A stretch of 44,738 nt of DNA from Acidiphilium sp. 37-60-79. Its GTDB lineage: Bacteria > Pseudomonadota > Alphaproteobacteria > Acetobacterales > Acetobacteraceae. The notes under the pieces are model-generated. The model searched no databases. It saw only the letters and a program-made list of their open reading frames with translations, and was not told where the DNA came from. Location of the stretch: contig NCBV01000021.1 of NCBI GenBank assembly GCA_002279355.1, forward strand, positions 1-44,738, in the 5' to 3' direction. This document shows positions 16,652 through 25,900 of this stretch, in pieces (positions within the stretch are counted from its first letter, which is position 1; every line of letters begins with the position of its first letter). A program made the position numbers and the translations under genes.

Positions 16652-17374
16652 ATGTCCAGAATCGCATTAGTCACCGGCGGAACTCGCGGTATTGGCGCAG
16701 CAATCAGCATCGCGCTGAAGGCCGCGGGCCGCACCGTGGTGGCGAGCTATGCCGGCAATCAAACTGCCGCCGAAAATTTCACCGAAGCTCATAAAATCGA
16801 AGCGATCAAGTTTGACGCAGGCGATTTTGACGCCTGCATGAAAGCCGTCGAGCAAATTACCAACCGCCTCGGCCCGATCGAGATTCTGGTCAATAATGCC
16901 GGCATCACCCGCGATGGCACCATGTCGCGCATGTCACGCGATATGTGGGATCAGGTGATCGACACCAATTTAGGCTCCTGCTTCAACCTGTGCAAAGCCA
17001 CCTTCGATGGTATGCGCACGAAAAAATTTGGCCGCATCGTCAATATCGGCTCAATTAATGGCCAGGCCGGGCAATATGGTCAGGTTAATTATGCCGCAGC
17101 CAAATCCGGCATTCACGGCTTTACCAAAGCCCTCGCCCAAGAAGGGGCGCGCTTTGGCATCACCGTCAATGCCATCGCCCCTGGTTATGTCGATACTGAT
17201 ATGGTGCGCGCCGTGCCACCCGACGTGCTTGAAAAAATCATCGCACGAATTCCGGTTGGCCGATTGGGGCATGCCGAGGACATCGCCCGTGGCGTGCTGT
17301 TCCTCACCGCTGATGACGCTGATTTCGTGACCGGCTCAACCCTGTCGATCAATGGCGGTCAGCATATGTATTAA
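16652..17374 (+). CDS. phaB: Acetoacetyl-CoA reductase PhaB
   Basis: 240 residues, short-chain dehydrogenase. It reduces acetoacetyl-CoA to (R)-3-hydroxybutyryl-CoA with NADPH for polyhydroxybutyrate. Cofactor motif TGGTRGIG (8-15), NNAG (81-84), catalytic S134, Y147, K151. The text ITRDGTMSRMSRDMWDQVI and the ending STLSINGGQHMY are characteristic of PhaB rather than FabG. AAAGGGAAG precedes the ATG. No phaC or phaA is in the window. Confidence 0.92.
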   Translation: MSRIALVTGGTRGIGAAISIALKAAGRTVVASYAGNQTAAENFTEAHKIEAIKFDAGDFDACMKAVEQITNRLGPIEILVNNAGITRDGTMSRMSRDMWDQVIDTNLGSCFNLCKATFDGMRTKKFGRIVNIGSINGQAGQYGQVNYAAAKSGIHGFTKALAQEGARFGITVNAIAPGYVDTDMVRAVPPDVLEKIIARIPVGRLGHAEDIARGVLFLTADDADFVTGSTLSINGGQHMY

Positions 17375-17400
17375 AGCGACCATCCAATCGGATGTTGCTC
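17375..17400. terminator. Short stem between convergent phaB and rnd
   Basis: CATCC (17381-17385) / GGATG (17390-17394) with outer AGC/GCT pairs sits exactly in the 25-bp gap between converging stops. It could act as a weak bidirectional terminator; there is no T-run of note. Confidence 0.35.
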
Positions 17401-18575
17401 TAAATCGCGATGGTCTCAACCCGCTTGCCACGCGCCACGAGGGCGATTTTGCCCGATTTGAGCCGCAGCGCGTCATCGCCGAACACGGTGGCGCGCCAGC
17501 CGGTCAGGCAAGGCAAATCGGCATTGTCATCACCCGCCAGGCGGTCGATATCATCGGAGGATGCGATCAATCGCGCCGCAACATGATGCGCATTCGCCCG
17601 CTCGGCGAGCAGCACTTTCAACAAAGCCACCAAAGCCGGTGATGGTCGCGCAGAGTCATGGTTGCTCGGCAGATTTGGCAATTCACCATCGGGCATGGTT
17701 TTCGCCTCAGCAATCACCGCGAGTAGCGAGACACCTGATTTACCTTCCGCAAACCCTTTGGTTAGGCCCCGCACGCGGGTTAAATCATCGGCATTGGCCG
17801 GGGCAATCGCTGCTAATTCCGGGATTTGCTCATCCTTGATCACGCGCTGGCGCGGAATATTGATTCGCGCCGCCTCACGCTCGCGCCACGCGGCGATGGC
17901 TTGCACCAAAGCAAGCTGGCGCCGGTTCGCGCCGCGCAGCTTCAACCGCCGCCACGCATCCTCAGGCTCGGTGCGATATGTGCCCGGCTCCGCCAACTGC
18001 CCCATCTCCTCGGCGACCCAGGCGAGCCGACCATCGCGATGGAGCCGCTCGCATAACGCTTGATACACCAATCGCAGCCACGTCACGTCTGCCGCCGCAT
18101 AGCTGATTTGCGCCGGTGACAAAGGCCGTGCCTGCCAATCGGAAAACCGATGCGCTTTATCAATCGCGCCACCCGCCAAGGCCGATACCAGCGTATCATA
18201 CCCAACCTGATCGCCGAATCCGGCCACCATCGCTGCCACTTGAGTGTCAAAAATCGGTGTCGGGACCTCGCCAAATTTAAGCAGAAAAATTTCTACATCC
18301 TGGCGGCAAGCGTGAAATACCTTGGTAACCGCTGGATTAGCGAGCAGCGTGCCCAAAGGCGCCAAATCCAACCCCGGTGCTTGCGCATCGATCACCGCGA
18401 CGTCATTCTCGCCGCCGAGCTGGATCACGCAAAGCTCAGGGAAATAGGTGCGCTCGCGCATAAACTCGGTATCGACCGTGACAAAATCCTGCTGCGCCAA
18501 TCGCGCGCACAAGGCGGCGAGGGTCGCGGTTTCTGTGATCAAAACGGGCGTGGCAAACGCGGTGCGAGATTTCAT
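17400..18575 (-). CDS. rnd: Ribonuclease D
   Basis: 391 residues. A 3'-5' exoribonuclease for tRNA and stable RNA maturation. The DEDD exonuclease domain starts with [19 protein letters not shown] (D35, E37), continues with [12 protein letters not shown] and [18 protein letters not shown], and YAAADVTWL gives the last acidic site. The HRDC domain lies at about 215-290 ([15 protein letters not shown]). It is divergent from aspS, with the start region within an 83-bp shared control region. Confidence 0.94.
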   Translation of the reverse strand: MKSRTAFATPVLITETATLAALCARLAQQDFVTVDTEFMRERTYFPELCVIQLGGENDVAVIDAQAPGLDLAPLGTLLANPAVTKVFHACRQDVEIFLLKFGEVPTPIFDTQVAAMVAGFGDQVGYDTLVSALAGGAIDKAHRFSDWQARPLSPAQISYAAADVTWLRLVYQALCERLHRDGRLAWVAEEMGQLAEPGTYRTEPEDAWRRLKLRGANRRQLALVQAIAAWREREAARINIPRQRVIKDEQIPELAAIAPANADDLTRVRGLTKGFAEGKSGVSLLAVIAEAKTMPDGELPNLPSNHDSARPSPALVALLKVLLAERANAHHVAARLIASSDDIDRLAGDDNADLPCLTGWRATVFGDDALRLKSGKIALVARGKRVETIAI

Positions 18576-18580
18576 TCTGG

Positions 18581-18654
18581 GTCAGTGGCACGGGCTGGCT
18601 TGACAGGAAAGAGGGTGGCCCGTCATTTGCGCGACCACCCTCATCAGGACTGAC
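18581..18654 (+). promoter_or_regulatory. aspS promoter with nested inverted repeats
   Basis: TTGACA (18600-18605), a 17-bp spacer, and a weak TCATTT box (18623-18628) could be the aspS promoter. Perfect arms GAGGGTGG (18611-18618) / CCACCCTC (18635-18642) flank the -10 area, and outer arms GTCAGT (18581-18586) / ACTGAC (18649-18654) enclose it. If the promoter is right, the repeats are DNA-level operator candidates rather than an RNA leader. Confidence 0.4.
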
Positions 18655-18658
18655 GCTC

Positions 18659-20440
18659 ATGCATGATTATCGGACCCATTCTTGCGGCGCTCTGCGGAGC
18701 GAAAATGCTGGGATTACCGCTCGCCTTTCGGGCTGGGTGCATGCCAAGCGCGACCATGGCGGTTTGCTCTTCATCGATGTGCGCGATCATGCGGGGTTAA
18801 CCCAATGCGTGTTTGCCCAAGGCTCGGCGTTGTTCGCGCAGGCCGAGTCGCTGCGGGTCGAGAGCGTGATCACCGTCACCGGCGCCGTGGTGTTGCGCGC
18901 CGAAGGCACGGTGAACCCCAAACTGCCCACCGGCGCCATTGAGTTGCGGGTCGAGGCCATGGTGGTGCAATCGGCGGCGGAGCAACTCCCCATTTTGGTC
19001 GCCGGAGATGCGCAATTCCCCGAGGATTTGCGGCTGCGCTATCGTTTTCTCGATCTGCGCCGCGAAAAACTCCATCGCAACATCATGCTACGCGCCAATG
19101 TGGTGGCTTGGCTGCGCCGCGAAATGACCGCGCGCGGCTTCACCGAATTCACCACCCCGATCCTCACCGCCTCGTCGCCCGAAGGGGCTCGCGATTTTCT
19201 AGTCCCCGCCCGCCTGCATCCGGGCAAATTTTACGCGCTGCCGCAAGCGCCGCAGCAATTCAAGCAATTGCTGATGGTCGCCGGGTTTGACCGCTATTTC
19301 CAAATCGCGCCCTGCTTTCGCGATGAAGCGAGCCGCGCCGACCGCGCTCCCGGTGAATTTTATCAGCTCGATTTCGAGATGAGCTTCGTGACGCAAGAAG
19401 ATGTATTCGCGACGATCGAGCCGGTCTTGGGTGGCTTGTTCAAGGAATTCTCCGGCGGCAAAACCGTCAGCGATTGGCCGTTTCCGCGCATCCCGTATGA
19501 CGATGCGATGCTCAAATATGGCTCCGATAAGCCCGATTTGCGCAACCCGTTGATCATTGCGGATGTCACCGAACCATTTCGCGATTCCGCCTTCGGCCTG
19601 TTTGCCAAAATCGTGGCATCCGGCGGCGTGGTTCGCGCCATCCCGGCCCCCGGCTGTGGTGCGAATCCACGCAGCTTTTTCGATAAATTAAACGAATGGG
19701 CGCGCGCCGAAGGGGCGGGTGGTCTCGGCTATATCCAATTTGATGCCGAGGGCGCCAAAGGCCCGATTGCGAAAAACCTCGAAGCCGAGCGCGCTGAAGC
19801 GATCCGCCAAGCGGTCGGCGCCAAGCAAGGTGATGCGGTATTTTTTGCCGCTGGCCCGCGCGACCATGCGGCCAAATTTGCTGGCGCCGTGCGCACCAAA
19901 CTCGGCACTGATTTGAGCTTGATCGATCCCGATAGCTTTAAATTTTGCTGGATCGTTGATTTTCCGATGTATGAATATGACGAGGAGAGCAAATCTATTG
20001 CCTTCTCGCATAACCCGTTCTCCATGCCGCAAGGCGGCCTCGAGGCGCTGAACGGCCAAGACCCGTTGACCATAAAAGCCTATCAATATGACATCGTGTG
20101 CAACGGCATCGAGCTCTCCTCCGGTGCCATTCGCAATCACAAACCCGAAATCATGATCCGGGCTTTTGAAATCGCCGGGTACGGCGCCGATGAGGTCGAG
20201 GCCCGGTTTGGTGGCATGCTTAATGCGTTTCGCTACGGCGCCCCACCCCATGGCGGTTCCGCGCCGGGCATTGACCGCATGGTGATGCTGCTCGCCGATG
20301 AACCTAATCTGCGCGAAATTATCGCTTTCCCCCTCAACCAGCAGGGCGAAGATTTGATGATGGGCGCCCCGGCCGAGATCGCACCCGCCCGGCTCAAGGA
20401 GCTTTCGCTCGCGCTGGCTCTGCCGCCGAAAAAAGCCTGA
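18659..20440 (+). CDS. aspS: Aspartyl-tRNA synthetase
   Basis: 593 residues, bacterial-type class II synthetase. The N-terminal OB-fold anticodon-binding domain ([20 protein letters not shown]) is followed by motif 2 ([19 protein letters not shown]), the bacterial GAD insertion (about 290-420) and motif 3 ([17 protein letters not shown]). Charges tRNA-Asp; many alphaproteobacterial forms are non-discriminating and also charge tRNA-Asn, which I cannot decide here. The start ATG at 18659 has only a weak AGGAC upstream. Confidence 0.97.
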   Translation: MHDYRTHSCGALRSENAGITARLSGWVHAKRDHGGLLFIDVRDHAGLTQCVFAQGSALFAQAESLRVESVITVTGAVVLRAEGTVNPKLPTGAIELRVEAMVVQSAAEQLPILVAGDAQFPEDLRLRYRFLDLRREKLHRNIMLRANVVAWLRREMTARGFTEFTTPILTASSPEGARDFLVPARLHPGKFYALPQAPQQFKQLLMVAGFDRYFQIAPCFRDEASRADRAPGEFYQLDFEMSFVTQEDVFATIEPVLGGLFKEFSGGKTVSDWPFPRIPYDDAMLKYGSDKPDLRNPLIIADVTEPFRDSAFGLFAKIVASGGVVRAIPAPGCGANPRSFFDKLNEWARAEGAGGLGYIQFDAEGAKGPIAKNLEAERAEAIRQAVGAKQGDAVFFAAGPRDHAAKFAGAVRTKLGTDLSLIDPDSFKFCWIVDFPMYEYDEESKSIAFSHNPFSMPQGGLEALNGQDPLTIKAYQYDIVCNGIELSSGAIRNHKPEIMIRAFEIAGYGADEVEARFGGMLNAFRYGAPPHGGSAPGIDRMVMLLADEPNLREIIAFPLNQQGEDLMMGAPAEIAPARLKELSLALALPPKKA

Positions 20441-20466
20441 TCACCGCCCCATCGGCCGTCCCGCGA

Positions 20467-21228
20467 TCAAGCGATACTTGGCTCACCCGGCATCGGCGTA
20501 ATCCCCTGCGCCACGATCAACGCGCTGCATTCGGCAATCGCCGCATCGAGGGCCGCAATATCGGTCCCCTTGGCCACCATCGCCACGCCCGAGCCCGACT
20601 CGCGGTAAAACGGATAGGAGCCCAGATCGAGCTGCGCGAACCGCGCCTGGATCGCCCCGAGCCCCGCCGCAATACTGCCTTCCAGGAGCCCAAACCCATG
20701 GACCGCCCGCATCGCAATCGGCGTGCCGCGCGATAGGCTCGGTTCCAGAGCGACAAACATCGATTGCATGATGCGCGGCACGCCCGCCATCACATGCACA
20801 TTGGCCATTGAGAAACCCGGCGCGACCGAAATCGCATTGGGGATTGGCACGGCACCGCGCGGCATCGTCGCCATGCGCTGACGTGCTTCGTTGAAGCGCT
20901 CTCCCAAATGCTTGCGCATCGCTTCAAACGTTGGCGGATGCGGCTCCCAGGGCACGCCAAATGCCGCCGCGACGCATTCGCTGGTAATATCATCATGGGT
21001 CGGACCAATCCCGCCGGTGGTAAACACATTGTCATAGGCCGCCCGTAATTCATTCACCGCACTGATAATACGGAGCGAAATATCGGGGATCACCCGCACC
21101 TCTTCGAGCCGATGGCCGATGGCCGCCAAGCGCTGGGCGAGAAATTGCACATTGATGTCCTGGGTGCGGCCGGAGAGAATTTCATTGCCAATAATCAGGA
21201 TCGCGGCGGTAGGATTATGTTGAGTCAT
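20467..21228 (-). CDS. CinA-type molybdopterin-binding domain protein
   Basis: 253 residues. The MoaB/MogA-like (CinA N-terminal) domain is shown by GNEILSGRTQDINVQFLAQ near the start and TTGGIGPTHDDITSECVAAAFG. It lacks the C-terminal nicotinamide-nucleotide amidase half of full CinA and therefore resembles the short competence/damage-inducible CinA-like proteins. Biochemical role uncertain. It follows the GNAT-Nudix gene by 9 bp, so the two are likely co-transcribed. Confidence 0.85.
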   Translation of the reverse strand: MTQHNPTAAILIIGNEILSGRTQDINVQFLAQRLAAIGHRLEEVRVIPDISLRIISAVNELRAAYDNVFTTGGIGPTHDDITSECVAAAFGVPWEPHPPTFEAMRKHLGERFNEARQRMATMPRGAVPIPNAISVAPGFSMANVHVMAGVPRIMQSMFVALEPSLSRGTPIAMRAVHGFGLLEGSIAAGLGAIQARFAQLDLGSYPFYRESGSGVAMVAKGTDIAALDAAIAECSALIVAQGITPMPGEPSIA

Positions 21229-21237
21229 GTCAGAACC

Positions 21238-22236
21238 TTACAGGAAATCGCGCAGCATCGGGATAAGCGGACGGTCTGCCGGGGGCAGCGGATATTCATC
21301 AAGCCGGTGCGGCGCCACCCAGGCCAGCGCCTGACCCTCGCGCCCGACTGGCTCACCGCGCCAACGGCGGCAGAGATAAAGTGGCATCAGCAGATGAAAA
21401 TCGCCATAGGCATGCGAGGCAAACACAAACGGCGCCAGATCGCCCATGTTCACACCAATCCCAAGCTCCTCGGCCAATTCCCGCACCAAAGCCGCCTCAG
21501 GCGTTTCCCCGGCGACCAGCTTGCCGCCGGGAAATTCCCACAACCCCGCCAAACGCTTCCCCGGCGGACGACGGGCGAGCAAAATATCGCCCGCCTGATT
21601 GATCAGCGCACACGCCGCCACCAGCACCACCGGCTTTTCAACCCGCTCCGCATTCGCCGGCGCCGCAAAACCCTCATTCAAATCGCGCAGGAGCGAAAAA
21701 TGCAGCACGGCGATCCGTTCATTCGGCTTGCCGATAAACTGCGCCTGCCCCGCGCCGGTTTGGCGAAATCCCAGCCGCGCCAGCAGCGCACAAGAGGCGT
21801 GATTATCCTCAGCCACATCCGCAGTGATCGCGCTAATCGGCAATTCGGCAAATCCCCAGGCGATCAGGCTTTCCAACGCCTCACGGGCAAAACCTTGGCG
21901 CCAATGCGCCCGCCCGGTCCAATAACCCAGGCTCGCCGTGTCAGCCCCCTTGGCCAGCCGCAGACCGGCGCTGCCAATCAGCCGATCATGCGCTGCCTCT
22001 ATCATCGCGAACTCGTAAGCCGTGCCCTGGATGCGATCGGTAATCGCCGCATCGATCCAAGCCCGCGCCAGCGCTTCGGGATACGGATAGGGCGATTGCG
22101 GCAAGCGCCGGCATATTTCCCAATCATTGATCTGGCGATGAAAAGCCGCCTGATCCTGCACGGTGAAACCACGCAAGCGCAACCGCCGGGTCGGCGCAGG
22201 TTCAGGATGCAGCGGTCCGACCGCGCGGGGAGACAT
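21238..22236 (-). CDS. Fusion: RimJ/RimL-type GNAT acetyltransferase + MutT-type Nudix hydrolase
   Basis: 332 residues. Residues about 15-190 form a GNAT domain (TRRLRLRGFTVQDQ, YWTGRAHWRQGFAREALE, NHASCALLARLGF). Residues about 198-332 form a Nudix domain with the full box GX5EX7REUXEEXG starting at GGKLVAGETPEAA. PPGKRLAGLWEFPGGK is the typical context of 8-oxo-dGTP pyrophosphatase MutT. The Nudix part probably sanitises oxidised nucleotides; the acetyltransferase substrate is unknown. Followed by the CinA-like gene. The 113 bp upstream (22237-22349) hold nothing that I recognise. Confidence 0.88.
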   Translation of the reverse strand: MSPRAVGPLHPEPAPTRRLRLRGFTVQDQAAFHRQINDWEICRRLPQSPYPYPEALARAWIDAAITDRIQGTAYEFAMIEAAHDRLIGSAGLRLAKGADTASLGYWTGRAHWRQGFAREALESLIAWGFAELPISAITADVAEDNHASCALLARLGFRQTGAGQAQFIGKPNERIAVLHFSLLRDLNEGFAAPANAERVEKPVVLVAACALINQAGDILLARRPPGKRLAGLWEFPGGKLVAGETPEAALVRELAEELGIGVNMGDLAPFVFASHAYGDFHLLMPLYLCRRWRGEPVGREGQALAWVAPHRLDEYPLPPADRPLIPMLRDFL

Positions 22237-22349
22237 GCGTCTCAGATAGCCGTTTCACGCCCATGCCGGAAGGGTGCCAAGCAGCGCTATGCACGATTTC
22301 GCCCCCGCCATGACCAAATGAATTTTGCCGAGCCGCTCAACGCGGCCAT

Positions 22350-22880
22350 CTAAGACCGATCCAGTTTCGATGTGACATATGTTGTGCAACACTCCACCAA
22401 GTCGGCCAACGTCATCGTCGCGGTGTCCAAGAGCAGGTGATCATCATCGCGCGGTTCAAACATATGGCGCATGACCGAGCTCCAATTCGGTAAACGATGG
22501 CCCGGAATGTCAGCGGAGCGCTCGTCCACCCGACGTCGATGCTCGGCGGCGTCAGAGCAAATCAGGTGGATATTAATCAACTCTGCAGAGGCCTCAGCCG
22601 CCACTTTGCCCCAGCCGAGCCGACTTTCTCGCACCGGATTGACGCAATCGGCCACGATGGAGTGGCCCAGCAGGAGATTTGCGCGCGCCAAACCATTCGC
22701 GACAGCATATCCCGACGGGCCAATCTGTTTCGCACCGGCCGCTCGCATGGCTTGCTCGATCGTATCGATGCGCAAATATACCGCGTGGAGTGCGGCGGCG
22801 AGCATGGTCGAGATTGTCGTCTTTCCGGTGCCCGGTAATCCACTGAATACAACCAGAAACGGCTGTTGATTTTTTGTCAT
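22350..22880 (-). CDS. P-loop kinase of the AAA_33 / zeta-like family
   Basis: 176 residues. Walker A is SGLPGTGKTT (13-22); YLRIDTIEQAMRAAG is the second acidic region, and CSDAAEHRRRVDERSADIPGHR resembles the lid of small-molecule kinases in the AAA_33 group. ATP-dependent phosphorylation of an unknown metabolite is likely. I see no antitoxin beside it, so a toxin role is not supported. Divergent from proA. Confidence 0.8.
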   Translation of the reverse strand: MTKNQQPFLVVFSGLPGTGKTTISTMLAAALHAVYLRIDTIEQAMRAAGAKQIGPSGYAVANGLARANLLLGHSIVADCVNPVRESRLGWGKVAAEASAELINIHLICSDAAEHRRRVDERSADIPGHRLPNWSSVMRHMFEPRDDDHLLLDTATMTLADLVECCTTYVTSKLDRS

Positions 22881-22926
22881 GGACGGAGTTTGCCGATGAG
22901 ATCGATGATTGAGAAGGGGGAGCGCA

Positions 22927-24273
22927 ATGATGGCTGATGCCGCGTCAACCGAGCAGGGAGTTGATTTGCGCCCAAGCTCGGCGCACCCTGAGCCGATTAT
23001 GGATCACGCCACCGCTTCGGACCCGCTCATCGAAATATTCGGCGCCCGCGCCCGCAGCGCCGGAGCGCTTCTGGCTCGCTCGAGCACCGGTCAACGCAAC
23101 GACGCGTTGCGCGCCGCAGCGATTGCCCTGCGTGCGCACGCACCTGCAATTCTCGAAGCAAATGCACGAGATTTGGCGAATCTCGACCCGCACGGCCATC
23201 GGGCGAGCGAGGCGTTCCGCGATCGGCTGCGCCTCACGCCCGCGCGTGTCGCTGCGATGGCGGATGGCGTCGCGGCGGTGGCTGACCTGCCTGATCCGCT
23301 CACTAAAATCCTCGCCGAGTGGGCGCGGCCCAACGGGTTGGTCATCCGGCGCGTACCCCAACCGATCGGCGTTATCGGCATGATCTATGAAAGCCGCCCA
23401 AATGTCGGCGCGGATGCTGCCGCCCTGTGCCTGAAATCGGGCAACGCCGTGCTGCTCCGCGGCGGCTCGGAAAGTCTTGGCTCCGCCACCACGATCCATG
23501 CGGCCATGCAAGCGGGGCTCGATGAAGCCGGCCTGCCGCGCGATGCGGTCCAAATCGCGCCAAGTGCTGATCGCGCCTTTGTGGCGGCGATGCTCAGTGC
23601 CAGTGGCCTCATTGATCTGATCATTCCACGTGGCGGCAAAAGCCTAGTCGAACGTGTGCAACGCGAGGCCCGCGTGCCGGTTCTCGCTCATGCTGAAGGG
23701 CTGAACCACACTTATATCCACGCCGAGGCCGACCCCGCCATGGCCCGCGCTGTTCTCGCCAACGCGAAAATGCGCCGCCCCGGCGTTTGCGGCGCCACCG
23801 AAACTTTGCTGCTAGACGCCGCCATTGCCCCTGCCCTGCTGCCGCTGCTCATCGCGGATCTCGCTGCTTTGGGCTGCGTGTTTCGTGCCGATGCGCGGGC
23901 GCGGGCGATCCTGCCGGATTTGCCTGCCGCTGCTGATACTGATTTTCACACCGAATGGCTGGATGCGATCCTATCGATCAAGCTGGTCGATGGGGTGCAG
24001 GAGGCCCTCGCCCATATCGCCGCCCATGGCTCCTCGCACACCGAAGCCATCGTAACGCAGGACCGTGCAACGGCGGAGATATTTCTCGCCGGAATCGACG
24101 CGGCCGTCGGGCTGTGGAATGCCTCGACCCAGTTTTGCGATGGCGGCGAATTCGGCTTCGGCGCTGAAATCGGCATCGCCACGGGGCGGTTGCATGCGCG
24201 TGGGCCGGTTGGGCTCGATCAACTGGTCACCTATCGCTATCAAATTACCGGCACCGGTCAGGTGCGCCCCTGA
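22927..24273 (+). CDS. proA: Gamma-glutamyl phosphate reductase
   Basis: 448 residues from ATG 22927, which follows AAGGGGGAG; an upstream TTG (22909) is unlikely. Reduces gamma-glutamyl phosphate to glutamate semialdehyde in proline synthesis. Aldehyde-dehydrogenase fold: PIGVIGMIYESRPNV, LKSGNAVLLRGGSE, and catalytic Cys in RRPGVCGATETLL. The C-terminus FGFGAEIGIATGRLHARGP is diagnostic. The first ~28 residues are extra compared with common ProA. Followed 23 bp later by nadD. Confidence 0.95.
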   Translation: MMADAASTEQGVDLRPSSAHPEPIMDHATASDPLIEIFGARARSAGALLARSSTGQRNDALRAAAIALRAHAPAILEANARDLANLDPHGHRASEAFRDRLRLTPARVAAMADGVAAVADLPDPLTKILAEWARPNGLVIRRVPQPIGVIGMIYESRPNVGADAAALCLKSGNAVLLRGGSESLGSATTIHAAMQAGLDEAGLPRDAVQIAPSADRAFVAAMLSASGLIDLIIPRGGKSLVERVQREARVPVLAHAEGLNHTYIHAEADPAMARAVLANAKMRRPGVCGATETLLLDAAIAPALLPLLIADLAALGCVFRADARARAILPDLPAAADTDFHTEWLDAILSIKLVDGVQEALAHIAAHGSSHTEAIVTQDRATAEIFLAGIDAAVGLWNASTQFCDGGEFGFGAEIGIATGRLHARGPVGLDQLVTYRYQITGTGQVRP

Positions 24274-24296
24274 CTCGATTTGGCGATAAAAGGCGC

Positions 24297-24893
24297 ATGC
24301 GCATTGGCCTCTTGGGCGGCAGCTTCAATCCAGCCCATGCGGGCCACGCGCATATCGCCCGCGCAGCCTTGCGCCTGCTCCGGCTCGATCAAGTGTGGCT
24401 GCTCGTCTCGCCCGGCAACCCGCTGAAATCCGGCGTGGGCATGGCGCCCTTGGCCCAACGCCTCGCCTCGGCTGAACGCCTCTGCACCAATCGCCATCTC
24501 CGCGCCACCGATATCGAGGCGCAACTTGGCACCCGCTATACCGCGGACACATTGCGGGCATTGCGCCAGCGCTTTCCCCGCGCCCGGTTCGTTTGGCTGA
24601 TGGGGGCCGATAATTTGCGCCAATTGCCCAGCTGGAAAAGCTGGCAGCGCATCACCCGCCTGATGCCCATCGCGGTCCTGCCGCGCCCCGGCTCAACCCG
24701 AACCGCCCTGGCCAGCCAAGCCGCCCAGCGCCTGCGCCATGACCGGCTGCGCCCCGGTGCCGGGATTTTACTCGCACGCAGTGCCGCGCCGCGCTGGAGC
24801 TTATTGCCGATTCGTGAAAATCCTTTATCAGCAACCCAGATACGATCGCGGCGCCAGAGGCTTCGCTCGGCCGCCTCACCCAAGGAGTTCTGA
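24297..24893 (+). CDS. nadD: Nicotinate-nucleotide adenylyltransferase
   Basis: 198 residues. Makes nicotinate adenine dinucleotide in NAD synthesis. RIGLLGGSFNPAHAGHAHIA at the start is the nucleotidyltransferase GxFxPxHxGH motif; FVWLMGADNLRQLPSWKSW is the adenylate pocket, and PLSATQIRSR is the (S/T)xxxxxR loop. Its stop lies within the putative rsfS initiation region. Confidence 0.94.
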   Translation: MRIGLLGGSFNPAHAGHAHIARAALRLLRLDQVWLLVSPGNPLKSGVGMAPLAQRLASAERLCTNRHLRATDIEAQLGTRYTADTLRALRQRFPRARFVWLMGADNLRQLPSWKSWQRITRLMPIAVLPRPGSTRTALASQAAQRLRHDRLRPGAGILLARSAAPRWSLLPIRENPLSATQIRSRRQRLRSAASPKEF

Positions 24894-25099
24894 TCATCGC
24901 TCGAACGCCCTCCCGCACGTCGCCGCCGGCGCCCGCAACCCCGCGCACGCGGGCGCCACGCAAACCCCCCAAGCCCGCCGATGCCGCGCCCAAGGCACCC
25001 GGCACGCCGCGCAAAAAGGCCGTAATTGCTGGCCCGAAAAAGCCGACCACACCGAAAAAAGTCGCCAGCCGCAAAGTCGCGCCGGATCGGCTCGCCCAA
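24893..25099 (+). other. Open N-terminal extension of rsfS with no canonical start codon
   Basis: The rsfS frame is open from 24818 but contains no ATG, GTG or TTG before 25100. A strong Shine-Dalgarno AAGGAG (24882-24887) lies 5 or 8 bases before two ATC codons (24893, 24896) at the nadD stop. The 69 codons to 25100 encode a Pro/Lys/Ala/Arg-rich tail (TPRTRAPRKPPKPAD and similar), then APDRLAQ running straight into RsfS. Either initiation uses AUC, or the sequence carries an ATG-to-ATC change or error. Confidence 0.5.
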
Positions 25100-25423
25100 A
25101 TGCAGGCCGTGATTGTCGCCAGCCTCGATGACGACAAGGCCGAAGAAATTGTGGTGCTCGATTTGGCCGGCCGCGCCAGCTTCGCGGATCGCATGGTCAT
25201 CGCGACGGGCCTCGCGGATCGCCAAATCGCGGCGATGGCCACGCATCTGATCGATAAGCTCGCGGAAATCGGCGTGAAACGGGTGCAAACCGAGGGCGCC
25301 TCCGGCTCGGACTGGGTGCTCGTCGATGCCGGTGACATCGTGGTGCATTTGTTCAAGGCCGATGCCCGCGCCCTGTATGCCCTGGAAAAAATGTGGGGTG
25401 CCGACCTCGACGAGCCGGTCTGA
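25100..25423 (+). CDS. rsfS: Ribosomal silencing factor RsfS
   Basis: 107 residues from the first ATG. Binds ribosomal protein L14 (uL14) and blocks subunit joining in starvation. The text DDKAEEIVVLDLAGRASFADRMVIATGLADRQI and SDWVLVDAGDIVVHLF, ending in YALEKMW, is diagnostic. The ATG lacks a good ribosome site, and the true protein probably begins upstream (see 24893-25099). The neighbours nadD and rlmH are classic. Confidence 0.92.
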   Translation: MQAVIVASLDDDKAEEIVVLDLAGRASFADRMVIATGLADRQIAAMATHLIDKLAEIGVKRVQTEGASGSDWVLVDAGDIVVHLFKADARALYALEKMWGADLDEPV

Positions 25424-25438
25424 CCCTGGGGCCGCGCC

Positions 25439-25900
25439 ATGCGATTGAGCCTGCTCGCCATCGGTCGCGACCGCGCAGGTCCGGAATCGGACCTGTTCAA
25501 CCGCTATGCCGTGCGGATCAATCCGCGTTTGGAACTGATCGCCTTGGCCGATGGCGTGGGTAGTCCTGCCGAAATCAAAAATCGCGAAGCCACCGCTCTG
25601 CTGGGGCGCATCAAACCCTCCCACCACGTCATCGCCCTCGATAGTGGCGGTGTCGCACCCGATACACTCGGTCTCGCCGCCCAAATGGGCCAATGGCGTG
25701 AGGCTGGGCGCGATTGCGCCTTTATCATCGGTGGTGCGGAAGGCTTGGCGCAGAGCATTCTGGATCGCGCGGATCTGGTGCTCTCGCTCGGCAGGCTGAC
25801 GCTGCCGCACATGCTCGCACGCGTTATTCTGGCCGAACAGCTATACCGTGCGCAATCCATTCTTGCGGGGCACCCCTATCACCGCGCCGGTCGGCCATGA
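25439..25900 (+). CDS. rlmH: 23S rRNA (pseudouridine1915-N3)-methyltransferase RlmH
   Basis: 153 residues, SPOUT fold. Methylates pseudouridine 1915 in helix 69 of 23S rRNA. The SAM knot is seen in CAFIIGGAEGLAQSIL and LSLGRLTLPHMLARVILAEQLYRA; it ends HPYHRAGRP with the functional YHR. The stop overlaps the next ATG (ATGA). Confidence 0.95.
   Translation: MRLSLLAIGRDRAGPESDLFNRYAVRINPRLELIALADGVGSPAEIKNREATALLGRIKPSHHVIALDSGGVAPDTLGLAAQMGQWREAGRDCAFIIGGAEGLAQSILDRADLVLSLGRLTLPHMLARVILAEQLYRAQSILAGHPYHRAGRP

Noticed and set aside
21112-22353. 413-codon plus-strand frame
   Set aside because: Antisense to the GNAT-Nudix gene with its intact Nudix box.
22350-22880. Zeta-toxin of a toxin-antitoxin pair
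   Set aside because: Only a generic P-loop kinase pattern; no antitoxin gene adjacent.
24536-25810. 424-codon minus-strand frame across nadD, rsfS and rlmH
   Set aside because: It covers three recognised genes on the other strand and shows only His/Arg/Gly-rich text without a family.
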